Shown here: positions 40,035 to 48,588 of the stretch, one piece after another
Numbering within the stretch: position 1 is the first letter of the stretch
Layout: each line of letters opens with the position of its first letter
NCBI GenBank assembly: GCA_947632175.1
Contig: CANROC010000007.1
Coordinates: forward strand, 83,030-147,029
DNA length: 64,000 nucleotides
Source: an uncultured Oscillospiraceae bacterium
GTDB lineage: Bacteria; Bacillota; Clostridia; Oscillospirales; Oscillospiraceae
Direction of reading: 5' to 3'
Position numbers and translations under genes: made by a program
Notes under the pieces: model-generated
Database searches by the model: none
What the model was told of the DNA's origin: nothing
What the model saw: the letters and a program-made list of their open reading frames with translations, nothing else

Positions 40035-41105
40035 TTATTCTCTCCCGTTCCCCTGGTAAGCAGATTTTGTTTCCGGATTAATTGTCCTTCTTGATAATCC
40101 TGCGCAGCTGGCCTTTAGCGGCCTCTTTTTTTGCTGCTTCATCTTGTCTCTGAACTCAAGATACTGCCGAGTGTATTCATACGAAATCCCGAACACATTC
40201 TCTGCTGCGATACCAAGCTGTGGTTCATGCTTATGCAGTATCTCAAGTTCCTGCTCGAAGTTTTTTCCGAACGGACATCCGACACATCCAGTCCGTTTCA
40301 ATCCATATTCTGTATAGCAACGACTGTGAACAATCCCGTAGTGTTTGCAATACTCGTCCTTATCAGAATCTTCAAACCAAAATATCGGACGGAACATGTC
40401 GGTCCTTCCGTTCTCGCCAGATGAAAAACAATCTGTAAATGTGCCGGAACGGATTCCGCCCTCCGCCTTTCTAACGCCGGTGCAACCCATATCAAAATCT
40501 CTGCCCTTCTCAAATCGATGCGAAACCTTCTTCTTTGCGTACTCGCAACACATATCAGAAACCTTAAACTGTGGCGGATTCTGGATCATAAACTCCTTTA
40601 AGAACGGCGCACGGTCAATAAAATACAAATTCGATTTTCCTGTCCTCTTATTACACCACCATTCAAGCGCTGTCTTGCAGTGTGGATACTCTTCAATCAA
40701 TTCTTCAAAAGGCTTATCTTCCCATTTAAAACCGTGTTTCTGGAGACGATAAATCATTTCAGATGCATGCTTGCCCCAGAATGGAATCCCGTATTCTCTG
40801 CATGAAGTTGGGATTGACTTCACGGCACGGACACGCTCGATATGAATTTTGTATTTTTCTTCAAGTTCGTCCAGGTGTTCAAGAGTGGCTTTGTACTCAA
40901 GACCAGTATTGAAAAACACGAATGTGGTCTTATCTCTTCCGCCGCATCTCAAAATCATATCCAGCATAACATCGCTGTCCGCTCCTCCTGAGATTGAACA
41001 CATCACATTATTGTGCTCACGCAAAACCTCATAGCACTTTTGCAACGCATTTTTGATAACAAAGTTATCTGGCGCGCTACTCAGGATCTCCTCAATATCT
41101 ACCAA
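40035..41105 (-). CDS. PAPS reductase / PP-loop ATPase family protein
   Basis: 356 residues from TTG 41105 (GGGAGG 9 nt upstream). PP-loop SISGGADSDVMLD near residues 37-49; cysteines DMCCEYAKKK, MGCTGVRKAEGG and TGCVGCPFGKNF, the last probably an iron-sulfur site. The family includes sulfate reduction enzymes and DndC, which acts in DNA phosphorothioation with a DndA cysteine desulfurase. Phage copies are common and mostly uncharacterised. The desulfurase at 34-35 kb makes a sulfur role plausible. Confidence 0.82.
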   Translation of the reverse strand: MVDIEEILSSAPDNFVIKNALQKCYEVLREHNNVMCSISGGADSDVMLDMILRCGGRDKTTFVFFNTGLEYKATLEHLDELEEKYKIHIERVRAVKSIPTSCREYGIPFWGKHASEMIYRLQKHGFKWEDKPFEELIEEYPHCKTALEWWCNKRTGKSNLYFIDRAPFLKEFMIQNPPQFKVSDMCCEYAKKKVSHRFEKGRDFDMGCTGVRKAEGGIRSGTFTDCFSSGENGRTDMFRPIFWFEDSDKDEYCKHYGIVHSRCYTEYGLKRTGCVGCPFGKNFEQELEILHKHEPQLGIAAENVFGISYEYTRQYLEFRDKMKQQKKRPLKASCAGLSRRTINPETKSAYQGNGRE

Positions 41106-41109
41106 GGCT

Positions 41110-41454
41110 CTATACCTCCCATTGGAATTCTGCGTTATCTTTCAGCACATCCTTATATTCATCATCCACTTTCGCAATGTAGAACAGGTTGTTCGTTATC
41201 ACATCTTTCCCGTTGAAGTAGCGGATGTGATGAACTCGACCTTCAAAACCTAACCACTCTGGATGCCTCGGGCTCTCAACATTACCGCCGTCTTTGTACA
41301 CAGTTCCTTTGATAATCGCGTAATCTTTCTTGTTCTCTATGATTTCCTGGAAAAATAGTTTGTGCGCGCAGCTGTCACTGCACGCACATCTCCCACCGTA
41401 ATATCGAAAGCCATGTCCTCTAATCTCGTTACCACATACACTGCAGACATTCAT
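41110..41454 (-). CDS. Small protein with N-terminal zinc motif
   Basis: 114 residues from MNVCSVCGNEIRGHGFRYYG; C-x2-C then CACSDSC form a probable zinc site. Contains SPRHPEWLGFEGRVHHI, similar to YRHPELSEFGS in the next gene. Function unknown. Confidence 0.65.
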   Translation of the reverse strand: MNVCSVCGNEIRGHGFRYYGGRCACSDSCAHKLFFQEIIENKKDYAIIKGTVYKDGGNVESPRHPEWLGFEGRVHHIRYFNGKDVITNNLFYIAKVDDEYKDVLKDNAEFQWEV

Positions 41455-41463
41455 GGCGATCAC

Positions 41464-41886
41464 TCATCCAACACGAATAACTCCACCATTCTCAGTCCTG
41501 CTAAGAACAATGGAACCAAACTCAGAAAGCTCTGGATGTCTGTAGTTGCGAACATAAGCGACAGGAATCATATTTGCACAGTCAATGATGTCATCACACC
41601 ACTCGTCTTTGTGTTCGCTGACATACAGATAAGAATCCAGCATGTTCCCGTCTTCCATTACATTCCTGATAACCAAATAAACCAAAGCATTATACTGTTT
41701 CTCAAACTCTCGAACTGCTTCCTTATCATCTGTGTCCATCAGATACATTTTGCCAAACGGATGTTCGCACAGCTTTGGCTCAAGAGAAGACATAAAGTTG
41801 ACAATCTCATCATCTTTAATCCTTAACACTCCAAGTCTTGAAACTGCCTGGTCTTTCTGCATTGCTTTCAAAAGAATGTCTTCCAT
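41464..41886 (-). CDS. Hypothetical protein
   Basis: 140 residues, MEDILLKAMQKDQAVSRLGV start with AGGAGG. C-terminal YVRNYRHPELSEFGSIVLSR resembles its neighbour. No known domain recognised. Confidence 0.65.
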   Translation of the reverse strand: MEDILLKAMQKDQAVSRLGVLRIKDDEIVNFMSSLEPKLCEHPFGKMYLMDTDDKEAVREFEKQYNALVYLVIRNVMEDGNMLDSYLYVSEHKDEWCDDIIDCANMIPVAYVRNYRHPELSEFGSIVLSRTENGGVIRVG

Positions 41887-41897
41887 GATAAATCCTC

Positions 41898-42236
41898 CTA
41901 AGATTGATGTTCTGGATACGGACTCACATACGGCTTCATGCCACGCTTTTTCTTCTCATCAAGTATCATTTTGTGGAACTGTATCCACACAGGCTTGTCG
42001 ATCTGCTCATCTCCGTACGCACCTTCGCCCCAGCTTCTCTGGTTCACAATTTCCCGGTCCAGCATATCAAGAAGATAATCAGTCGCCGTTGGAATCATAG
42101 AGGCGATAAAATCGACAACGACATGAGGCATATATGTCTGCCGCCCAATCGCATATCGCGTTGCGCACAGAAGAATCAGGTCGAAATCCTTCTGGTTTAC
42201 CGCGATATTTACTTTCTTTTCATGGATATCCAGCAT
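41898..42236 (-). CDS. Conserved phage hypothetical protein
   Basis: 112 residues. Segment LCATRYAIGRQTYMPHVVVD followed by FIASMIPTATDYLLDMLDRE is a pattern I associate with small Firmicute-phage proteins of unknown function. GAGAGGG upstream. Confidence 0.65.
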   Translation of the reverse strand: MLDIHEKKVNIAVNQKDFDLILLCATRYAIGRQTYMPHVVVDFIASMIPTATDYLLDMLDREIVNQRSWGEGAYGDEQIDKPVWIQFHKMILDEKKKRGMKPYVSPYPEHQS

Positions 42237-42238
42237 AA

Positions 42239-42493
42239 TTACACCCTCTCACGAGATACACCAGTCTTATCTCTCTTGTTCCACGCTTCGATTGCGTCCT
42301 CTTTTGTCATGAAAATTCCGCCACGCATTGTCAGGAACCCAAAATACATGTTACAATTCCTGCAAACCACAACATATTGTGGTATGTCATCCTCTCGAAA
42401 ATCAAACATCCTGTTCTTTGGATTTCTCCTGGCTGTCGTGATTGTCGGTTCTTTTCCACAGAACGGGCACGGCTTGATTCTGATTTTCTCCAT
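42239..42493 (-). CDS. Lar-type zinc-ribbon protein (restriction alleviation-like)
   Basis: 84 residues from MEKIRIKPCPFCGKEPTITT. KPCPFCG and VVVCRNCNMYFG form a zinc ribbon, then EDAIEAWNKRD, the Lar family signature. Lar-like proteins are thought to counter type I restriction, but most are untested. Confidence 0.8.
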   Translation of the reverse strand: MEKIRIKPCPFCGKEPTITTARRNPKNRMFDFREDDIPQYVVVCRNCNMYFGFLTMRGGIFMTKEDAIEAWNKRDKTGVSRERV

Positions 42494-42524
42494 TTGGCAT
42501 CTTCCTTTCAAAACGTTGTTCGTA

Positions 42525-43214
42525 TTAGACATGCTCATGCTCCTGACGGAACCAGTTCTTTTCGCTGTTGAGGACGGTGTAAAACTCGTGAGTGATGTCC
42601 CGCATTTCAACCTCGTACGTGCCAGCACGACCATGCCCAGGATACCCTTCCTCAGTGACCATCACACGCACAGCGAACAGCTTACGATACCGATCTGTCA
42701 TGTGGGAGTTTCCGAACGCATTACGGCTGGAGTTTGCATGAGACATCACGAAGTCAGAACCATCGACCCCGCTATCACGAAGTCCGAAAAGCATGATACT
42801 GTTATCGCCAGGCTTGGACTCTTTGATGACTCGCTTCAGAGTTTCCCAGTCATAGAACAAATCGGATGCGTAGTTCTCCACAAAACGTCCAACATTCTGG
42901 ATGAGCGCAGTTCCAATGCTGGAGATGTTCAGCTCAGCGTCGCTTCCATACTCGGTTGCGATCTTCTTACCATTGGCGAACGGGACGCGGACGGACTGCG
43001 GGGTCCCGTACACGGTCCGCTCAGGTCCAAGCACCTTCCAGAGAGCAAACTCCACAATCTTTTCAATAGGAAGGTCCATGAAGTCGTCTTCCATCATCTT
43101 CTTGACTTCCTCAACAACGGCCCATTCCGCAGAACCGCTATTGACAAACGCCTCGTGGATGTGATTGCTGCTGATTGCGCTTGCGACCAAGCTCTTGATG
43201 TCGATGTTTTCCAT
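42525..43214 (-). CDS. Hypothetical protein
   Basis: 229 residues, MENIDIKSLVASAISSNHIH start; AAAGGA upstream. No recognised domain. Confidence 0.65.
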   Translation of the reverse strand: MENIDIKSLVASAISSNHIHEAFVNSGSAEWAVVEEVKKMMEDDFMDLPIEKIVEFALWKVLGPERTVYGTPQSVRVPFANGKKIATEYGSDAELNISSIGTALIQNVGRFVENYASDLFYDWETLKRVIKESKPGDNSIMLFGLRDSGVDGSDFVMSHANSSRNAFGNSHMTDRYRKLFAVRVMVTEEGYPGHGRAGTYEVEMRDITHEFYTVLNSEKNWFRQEHEHV

Positions 43215-43248
43215 TGTTCATTTCCTTTCTCAATTTTGGTTGTTTGTT

Positions 43249-43458
43249 TCAGGACTCTGCCCGTCTGTTCCAGAATCTCGCGATTGTCTCGTACTTCTCA
43301 TTGAGGTCCGCAAACTCGTACACCAAAACTCCGTACGGATGCGCCCCGCATTGCTTACATTCGACAGCCATCATGTCAAACGCCGTCCCATTTTCATGCA
43401 GAGGCTTGCAAAAGTAAGCCTCGCCACCACAGAACGGGCACGGTTTCAACTCAACCAT
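43249..43458 (-). CDS. Lar-type zinc-ribbon protein
   Basis: 69 residues from MVELKPCPFCGGEAYFCKPL, second pair AVECKQCGAHPYG, then YETIARFWNRRAE, the Lar ending. GGAGGG fixes the start. A second Lar paralogue near 42239-42493. Confidence 0.8.
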   Translation of the reverse strand: MVELKPCPFCGGEAYFCKPLHENGTAFDMMAVECKQCGAHPYGVLVYEFADLNEKYETIARFWNRRAES

Positions 43459-44083
43459 TGGTCTTTCCCTCCACATCCCACACAGGAACCCACTCGCCTC
43501 CAACCATTACCAACTCGCGTCCATAGAGAACTCGATCGTTAACCGGTAGCACCAGCGAAAACTCTCTCGATGTGAGATCTCTCGAAACCATAACTGTTGG
43601 CCACGTATACCCATCCGCCTTGCCGAAATACAGCGTTGCGCTTGTGCCGAGAGACTCGATTGCCCACATGAGATACCGAGCGCTTACATAGATGAAGTTT
43701 CGTCCGAAAATCTTATACTCCTCACAAAGACCAGGGTCAGCCGCAATCTTCACAATCGGATGTGTGCCTTCGCCCTTGTTTGGCAGAGTCTTCTTCCACT
43801 CTTTGTGCTTGCGGATGATATTACGAAGCTCTTTAATCGTGTACTGGGTAGAAGCTATGACCCGAGTTGCGTTATACTCGCCTTCCATTTGTCTGAATAT
43901 CTTGTCGGACTGTGCTGTGCTTTCAGTAAACTCGATCCCGTCAGGCTTTTCTGTCAAAATCACTCCGATTGCTCCGTCTGTGAGGAGATACAAATCTCCC
44001 TGTTTGTACGCACGATATCCATCGTAGAGATTGCTCGCCATTATGTTTTCAAGAGCGGCAAGACGTTTCTTTGTAAATCCCAT
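43451..44083 (-). CDS. Hypothetical protein, possibly sliding-clamp-like
   Basis: 210 residues from MGFTKKRLAALENIMASNLY; AGGAGG upstream. Strand pattern DLYLLTDGAIGVILTEKPDG then FIYVSARYLMWAIESLGTSA and ATLYFGKADGYTWPTVMVSR is vaguely like a beta-clamp domain, but this is a weak impression and the length is short for a clamp. Confidence 0.55.
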   Translation of the reverse strand: MGFTKKRLAALENIMASNLYDGYRAYKQGDLYLLTDGAIGVILTEKPDGIEFTESTAQSDKIFRQMEGEYNATRVIASTQYTIKELRNIIRKHKEWKKTLPNKGEGTHPIVKIAADPGLCEEYKIFGRNFIYVSARYLMWAIESLGTSATLYFGKADGYTWPTVMVSRDLTSREFSLVLPVNDRVLYGRELVMVGGEWVPVWDVEGKTNG

Positions 44084-44100
44084 GATTAACCTCCTATAAT

Positions 44101-44289
44101 TTAATGGATGCAATACGCTGAAATAAGCAATGCTATCAGCCATGATGTCGCAAGGATTTGCAAATGCTCAGATAGATTGAACTCACGGTCATGAAACTTT
44201 ACGGGCTTCATATCCCTCGTCATATAACTTGCCATGTTAGATACTATCGAAAGAACGATGTAACAAACTATCAATGACTCCACTGTCAT
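44101..44289 (-). CDS. Small two-helix membrane protein
   Basis: 62 residues. Hydrophobic segments at residues 4-20 (ESLIVCYIVLSIVSNMA) and 45-60 (LATSWLIALLISAY). The start may be the GTG two codons in, which has better spacing to GAAGGA. Function unknown. Confidence 0.6.
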   Translation of the reverse strand: MTVESLIVCYIVLSIVSNMASYMTRDMKPVKFHDREFNLSEHLQILATSWLIALLISAYCIH

Positions 44290-44564
44290 CCTTCAGCCAA
44301 CTCCTTCAGCTTTCTGCACGATAACTGATTGAAAACTTCTTCAGTGACAATCTTACTTCCATCCTGAGAAACCCACATACCAAAGTCGCCTGTACCACCG
44401 ACTGGATACTCGCTGACTCTTCCGACTTTGTACTTAAAACCAAACTGAGACATGATCCACATCTTCTTTTGAACGGATCTATATTGAAGTTCAATACGGA
44501 TTGTATAAATTGAATAGGCTACAACAATCAATACTACAAGAAGTAATATAAGCTTTGAAACCAT
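44286..44564 (-). CDS. Small membrane protein
   Basis: 92 residues. N-terminal membrane segment KLILLLVVLIVVAYSIYTI, then a soluble part with RVSEYPVGGTGDFGMWVSQ. Overlaps the next small membrane protein gene, so they may act together. Confidence 0.65.
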   Translation of the reverse strand: MVSKLILLLVVLIVVAYSIYTIRIELQYRSVQKKMWIMSQFGFKYKVGRVSEYPVGGTGDFGMWVSQDGSKIVTEEVFNQLSCRKLKELAEG

Positions 44565-44583
44565 AATGCTTGCCTCTTTTCAT

Positions 44584-44880
44584 TTATAAGCGCAAATCCT
44601 TGTCCATTTCAATTACGTAGTCAAACGTGCAATTCTGAAGAGCTGCTCCATTGAGAACTCTTTTTATCTCACTTATCAGCGCACGCATCTTTTTACGCAC
44701 GATTTCCTCGCTATCATACGGACCACTAATGACGATATCATCGTGTTTGATACACCAAGTTGTGCCTTGTCTGTCTCCTTTGTAACTGTAAGAACCATAC
44801 TCATACACATCAACGTACGTAGAACCTGTATCAAGACTTGTCAGCGTATCCTCATTTTCTCCAACGACATATATTCTCAT
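44584..44880 (-). CDS. Hypothetical protein
   Basis: 98 residues, MRIYVVGENEDTLTSLDTGS start. Beta-rich with GTTWCIKHDDIVISGPYDSE. No motif. Confidence 0.6.
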   Translation of the reverse strand: MRIYVVGENEDTLTSLDTGSTYVDVYEYGSYSYKGDRQGTTWCIKHDDIVISGPYDSEEIVRKKMRALISEIKRVLNGAALQNCTFDYVIEMDKDLRL

Positions 44881-45095
44881 TTTTCATTTACCTCCAAACA
44901 ATCAATTTCTGTCGCGGGTTCAAACCTGACCATGACTCCAATCTGAGAAAAGTACGGACACTCAAACCCTCTTGAGCCAATCGAACATATCTGCTCATTG
45001 ATTGAGCAGAACTGCATGTCTTCAGACGCAAGACCAAACCTGCAGAACTTACAATCCAATGGTCTGCTCGGCATCTCATCAACCAGAATCTTCAT
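44877..45095 (-). CDS. Small Cys-rich protein
   Basis: 72 residues. RPLDCKFCRFGLASEDMQFC, then CSIGSRGFECPYF: six cysteines in a small zinc-binding-like pattern. Overlaps the next gene by ATGA. Confidence 0.65.
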   Translation of the reverse strand: MKILVDEMPSRPLDCKFCRFGLASEDMQFCSINEQICSIGSRGFECPYFSQIGVMVRFEPATEIDCLEVNEK

Positions 45096-45177
45096 GACGT
45101 GCTCCTTTCACCCTGAATCGTTGTTGTGCTACCAAGGAACCTGTTGAAGGTTCACCCAGAAACTGCATCTCTCTCAT

Positions 45178-45266
45178 CATATAAAGCAAAATCTCATCGA
45201 ACCCCGCATCCCTTGTCGCTCAACATGGGAGAGGAAGTTCTATTTTCAAACTCGTGGGAAAATTGA
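45178..45266 (-). repeat. Intergenic repeat R, copy 2
   Basis: AATTTTCCCACGAGTTTGAA and ATAGAACTTCC, then GGGGTTCGATGAGATTTTGC and TTTATATGA on the minus strand. Ends 83 nt before the Cys-rich gene start. Confidence 0.6.
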
Positions 45267-45475
45267 TAGTGGAAGTCACGCTCGGCCCCCCCTATACTGC
45301 GTATCCGATTCTGATTTACCGGCTTGTCACTTCCTGTCTTTTCCCTATTGAAAACCAGAATGTAATGGTGTGCGTTTACTTGAACAATTCTAGCCGAACC
45401 TGAAAGCATTTTCAGCCTCACGTATGAGGCTCTCGCACAGCGACTGTCTCGTGGTTTTCCGCACTTCTTTTTCAT
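45194..45475 (-). CDS. Doubtful small basic protein
   Basis: 93 residues, MKKKCGKPRDSRCARASYVR, with AAAGGAG 10 nt upstream. The C-terminal third lies inside repeat R copy 2, so the frame may be accidental or decayed. Confidence 0.3.
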   Translation of the reverse strand: MKKKCGKPRDSRCARASYVRLKMLSGSARIVQVNAHHYILVFNREKTGSDKPVNQNRIRSIGGAERDFHYQFSHEFENRTSSPMLSDKGCGVR

Positions 45476-45584
45476 TTTCCTGTTTCTCCTTTCGCTCTAC
45501 CGCCTCCATTCCCTCCCTCAGTGTTCCTCTTTACCATTCAACCACCTTGGTTCCGTTAACCCGTTCTGTCACTGCTCCAGACGC

Positions 45585-45830
45585 GTCGCTTAGAGCGTGC
45601 GGTCAGTCGACGGGCGGGGGCGCTCATAAACGCGCCCCGCCCTCCGGGTCCATTCAGGCTGCTTCCCACGTTATTCGCGGGAGTCGGCCCGTCCGCCGTT
45701 CACACGGCTCCCGGGCTCTCCGTTCCTCGCGCGCACGCGCTCGGAACCACCTGCGGTGAGCGTCGCTCTGGTCGTACAATTGCTAAACCTCGCCGCTCGT
45801 AGCGGCGTCAGAAAACCAGGCTCCCGCCTC
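45585..45830. other. GC-rich, hairpin-dense non-coding segment
   Basis: Part of the 943-nt gap 45096-46038. Clearly richer in G+C than its surroundings, with stems GGGCGGGG / CCCCGCCC (45607-45639) and CGCCGCT / AGCGGCG (45791-45809), and no good open frame. Nothing else in the gap beyond repeats R2 and R3 and the doubtful small frame. Confidence 0.5.
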
Positions 45831-45833
45831 CAA

Positions 45834-45923
45834 TTAAAGTAAAATCTCATCAAGTCTGGAATCAGTTGCGGTTCTAGGGCTGGCGGGAAGTTCTATTTTC
45901 AAACTCGGGGCGAAATGTTCAAC
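45834..45923 (-). repeat. Intergenic repeat R, copy 3
   Basis: ATTTCGCCCCGAGTTTGAAA and ATAGAACTTCCC, then CTTGATGAGATTTTACTTTA on the minus strand. Flanks the GC-rich segment. Confidence 0.6.
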
Positions 45924-46038
45924 CTTGCCAAAAACTCGAATTGTACAACTTACGCTTTTCAAGAGAGAAAATCCAGGACAACCTTCACCAGAACCTCGAT
46001 GGTGATCAGGAGCAGGTGAGTCTTTGCCATTTCAGTTT

Positions 46039-46311
46039 TCAAAAGGAAACCTCCCCGTCAATCACAGTGTCGAATGTCTCAGAGTCGAAGTAGTGGCAGA
46101 CCCTGCGAGGTCCGCCCGGATGATTCCTCTGCAGGGCAGAGAGGACGTAGCACGAATGAACGTTACCGAGATAGTCCTTCACATCCACCTTTTTCTTCAG
46201 GACATTCATCTTGCTGAAAGTTTCGCCGAAAAACTTCAGCGTCTCTTCATCGAAGAAGTGACTGTCCGGATGCTTTGCCTCATGCTTGCTTTTCAGTTCG
46301 TATACGTTCAT
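46039..46311 (-). CDS. Conserved small phage protein
   Basis: 90 residues. DSHFFDEETLKFFGETFSKM then LGNVHSCYVLSALQR is a pattern I recognise from small phage proteins of unknown function. GAAAGGA upstream. Confidence 0.65.
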   Translation of the reverse strand: MNVYELKSKHEAKHPDSHFFDEETLKFFGETFSKMNVLKKKVDVKDYLGNVHSCYVLSALQRNHPGGPRRVCHYFDSETFDTVIDGEVSF

Positions 46312-46341
46312 GCTATTACTTCCTTTCTAAAGTTGTATGGA

Positions 46342-46686
46342 TTACTCTTGAAAGAGATACGCAACGTCCATCGGATTCCACATCTTGTTAGCAGGTTCAT
46401 CGTCATTGCATGTGTGGAACTCAACAAAGTAGATGTTCTGAGGAGTGTCAGAGTTCTTAATGAATGGTTCAATCTCGATCCGACCAGCATAGTCGTACAA
46501 CCTAACACTCAATCTTCCAATATAGCTGGGGTCTTTTAAAACCAGATTCGGTTTTCTCCTTGCGACATAACTGATATCTCCGGTAACAGGCGACTTTGAC
46601 TCCGAAATTTTCCAACCTTTCTTTCTTAGCGTTTCAACATAATCAGGAACGTTCTTATTCAACATTGGCATTCCGAAAATTTTCAA
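46342..46686 (-). CDS. GW-module small protein 1
   Basis: 114 residues. YVETLRKKGWKISESKSPVT followed by DISYVARRKP; RIEIEPFIKNSDTPQNIYFV and WNPMDVAYLFQE at the end parallel FVGNDYFLVDMYF and WVPKDINELLN in the next gene upstream, so these two are clear paralogues. Confidence 0.65.
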   Translation of the reverse strand: MKIFGMPMLNKNVPDYVETLRKKGWKISESKSPVTGDISYVARRKPNLVLKDPSYIGRLSVRLYDYAGRIEIEPFIKNSDTPQNIYFVEFHTCNDDEPANKMWNPMDVAYLFQE

Positions 46687-46698
46687 CTCAAAACCTCC

Positions 46699-47037
46699 TT
46701 AATTCAAAAGTTCATTTATATCTTTTGGAACCCAATTATCTTCATCATTGTTCTCGTCGAAGTACATGTCAACTAGAAAATAATCGTTGCCAACAAAAAC
46801 ATCATTCATTGTGACATGTCGTCTACAAACTAAACGATTTGCAAAATCAATTGGATTATCATCTTCGTGTTTTCCGTACAAACTATACGGTCTTTTCGCG
46901 GTTCTTTTTGCGACAAACTTTACATAATTATTTCCGATGTGCGGAACTTCGATATTGATATCCCAACCATCATTTCTTAATTCTCTAATATATCTTTTAA
47001 TATTGCAATCACTTATTGTCCTTTCAGCAAACCACAT
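46699..47037 (-). CDS. GW-module small protein 2
   Basis: 112 residues. RYIRELRNDGWDINIEVPHI, then NYVKFVAKRTAKRP, ending NWVPKDINELLN. Paralogue of 46342-46686. Confidence 0.65.
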   Translation of the reverse strand: MWFAERTISDCNIKRYIRELRNDGWDINIEVPHIGNNYVKFVAKRTAKRPYSLYGKHEDDNPIDFANRLVCRRHVTMNDVFVGNDYFLVDMYFDENNDEDNWVPKDINELLN

Positions 47038-47056
47038 TCAAATCACACACCTTTAT

Positions 47057-47446
47057 TCAAAAGAAACAATATTCTTCAGCACTCCTTCTATCGAAAAGTC
47101 TCACAATCAGGTCTTCAATCCACCTGTAATGTCCGTGCGAATCTTTCGCCCACGAAAAACCAAGCCCGACAGCATACACTTCAAAATCAATTACCATCAG
47201 CGACTGATCTCCAGTCATGTAGCAAAAACCAGGAAGAAAACTTCCAGTCTCTGGAGCAGAGTAGACCAAAGCCGGGTCGCCAAAACTTTCACCAGTCGTG
47301 CTCCTGATGATTTCCTTCCATCCGCGGTCCTCGAAATACTTCCTGATCTGGAAAACTGCACCGGGATCCGCAGCCAGTGTCTTTGTTGCGTTCCAATCCA
47401 CATTCTTAATCTCGTCCGCGCAGAACGTTACCGAACTGACTTCCAT
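47057..47446 (-). CDS. GW-module small protein 3
   Basis: 129 residues. RKYFEDRGWKEIIRSTTGES, ALVYSAPE, then YMTGDQSLMVIDFEVYAVGL. Same helix-GW-strand plan as its neighbours, more diverged. Confidence 0.6.
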   Translation of the reverse strand: MEVSSVTFCADEIKNVDWNATKTLAADPGAVFQIRKYFEDRGWKEIIRSTTGESFGDPALVYSAPETGSFLPGFCYMTGDQSLMVIDFEVYAVGLGFSWAKDSHGHYRWIEDLIVRLFDRRSAEEYCFF

Positions 47447-47452
47447 CCTAAA

Positions 47453-47746
47453 TCACCTCCACAAAACTTCGTTGTCAACCATGCTTCCGATTGTGTACGA
47501 CATGACGACATTGCCATCCTGACCGAGCTGGGCATACACGTAGTTAATGAAGTCCGCACCAACTCCGTACTGGAAGTCGTGGAAAATCTGCAGAGAATCG
47601 TTGTTGCGCTTTGCGACCGCAAGAAGCTGATTATTCTTTTCGCACGGGGCAGGGAAGACCATGCTCCATCCAGCGGCACACAGCCTGTCAAACACGTCGT
47701 GATACTCAGCGCTGTTGACAACCTTACTCGCGAATACCTTTTCCAT
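47453..47746 (-). CDS. GW-module small protein 4
   Basis: 97 residues. VFDRLCAAGWSMVFPAPCEK then QLLAVAKRN and SLQIFHDFQYGVGADFINYV. Divergent member of the cluster. Confidence 0.6.
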   Translation of the reverse strand: MEKVFASKVVNSAEYHDVFDRLCAAGWSMVFPAPCEKNNQLLAVAKRNNDSLQIFHDFQYGVGADFINYVYAQLGQDGNVVMSYTIGSMVDNEVLWR

Positions 47747-48146
47747 AATTCTTCTCCTTTCTCAAGAGCTCTTCAAACTCTTCCTTGCTCTGGTGTTCAG
47801 GCCATTCAGATTCGTGAGCAGCCATAGGACGCTTGTCGTAATACTCGATGCTGTAATCTCCTGTCGGATGGAAGCAACCTGCGAACGGACAAAGGATCCT
47901 GATGAGCACGAAACCGCACTCTTCCCATCCCATTATACCTTCAGCATCATTCACTGGGCATACATCATTCGTAGAGAATGGCGTCGATTCAGCAAACCAT
48001 GTGATATAATATTCAGGAGGAAGTTCGTAGTTGTTATTCACCGGGTCGATATGCGTGATTCTCCATCCGCATGCGTTGAGATATCCCCTCAGAAACTCTG
48101 TGTCTTCATAGTCGGCAAGTTGTACACATTTCGGATTAAAGGTCAT
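47724..48146 (-). CDS. GW-module small protein 5
   Basis: 140 residues from MTFNPKCVQLADYEDTEFLR; AGGAG 10 nt upstream of ATG 48146. GYLNACGWRITHIDPVNNNY then YYITWFAEST; ends in a charged helix EEFEELLRKEKNYGK. Confidence 0.6.
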   Translation of the reverse strand: MTFNPKCVQLADYEDTEFLRGYLNACGWRITHIDPVNNNYELPPEYYITWFAESTPFSTNDVCPVNDAEGIMGWEECGFVLIRILCPFAGCFHPTGDYSIEYYDKRPMAAHESEWPEHQSKEEFEELLRKEKNYGKGIRE

Positions 48147-48162
48147 CGACTGCACACTCCTT

Positions 48163-48573
48163 TCAGCTGTTCAAAAGCCCATCATACGGGCTGTCTTTGT
48201 CGTCGCTTGCACCACACCAGTCAGACTTTGCGTCGGGATTGATGCCCCTCTTGTACATAATCTGTCCGAGATTGTAGCGATTCAGAATCATCGTGTCGGA
48301 GGAAATCTGCTGAAACTCATCTACTGGATTAAGAGTGAAGTACCCATCTGACGGCTGATTTGCAACTCTTGCGATGTAGTCACGAACTTCGTACCACTCC
48401 ACATTCGGGATAAGATCCCACACGGCTTCATTCAAGACCTGTACATAATCCTCAGCAGGGAAGTACTGGCCTTCTTCTGCAAGACCAAGGTCGATCAGTG
48501 CGTTCAAAAACTTCGTTGGCGTCTTGAGCGATTCGCAATATGCTTCGATGTACTTGTTAGGATAGACTTCCAT
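48163..48573 (-). CDS. Hypothetical protein
   Basis: 136 residues, MEVYPNKYIEAYCESLKTPT start. No recognised motif; lacks the GW module of the following genes. GGAGGTAATA upstream. Confidence 0.65.
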   Translation of the reverse strand: MEVYPNKYIEAYCESLKTPTKFLNALIDLGLAEEGQYFPAEDYVQVLNEAVWDLIPNVEWYEVRDYIARVANQPSDGYFTLNPVDEFQQISSDTMILNRYNLGQIMYKRGINPDAKSDWCGASDDKDSPYDGLLNS

Positions 48574-48588
48574 GTTATTACCTCCTTC

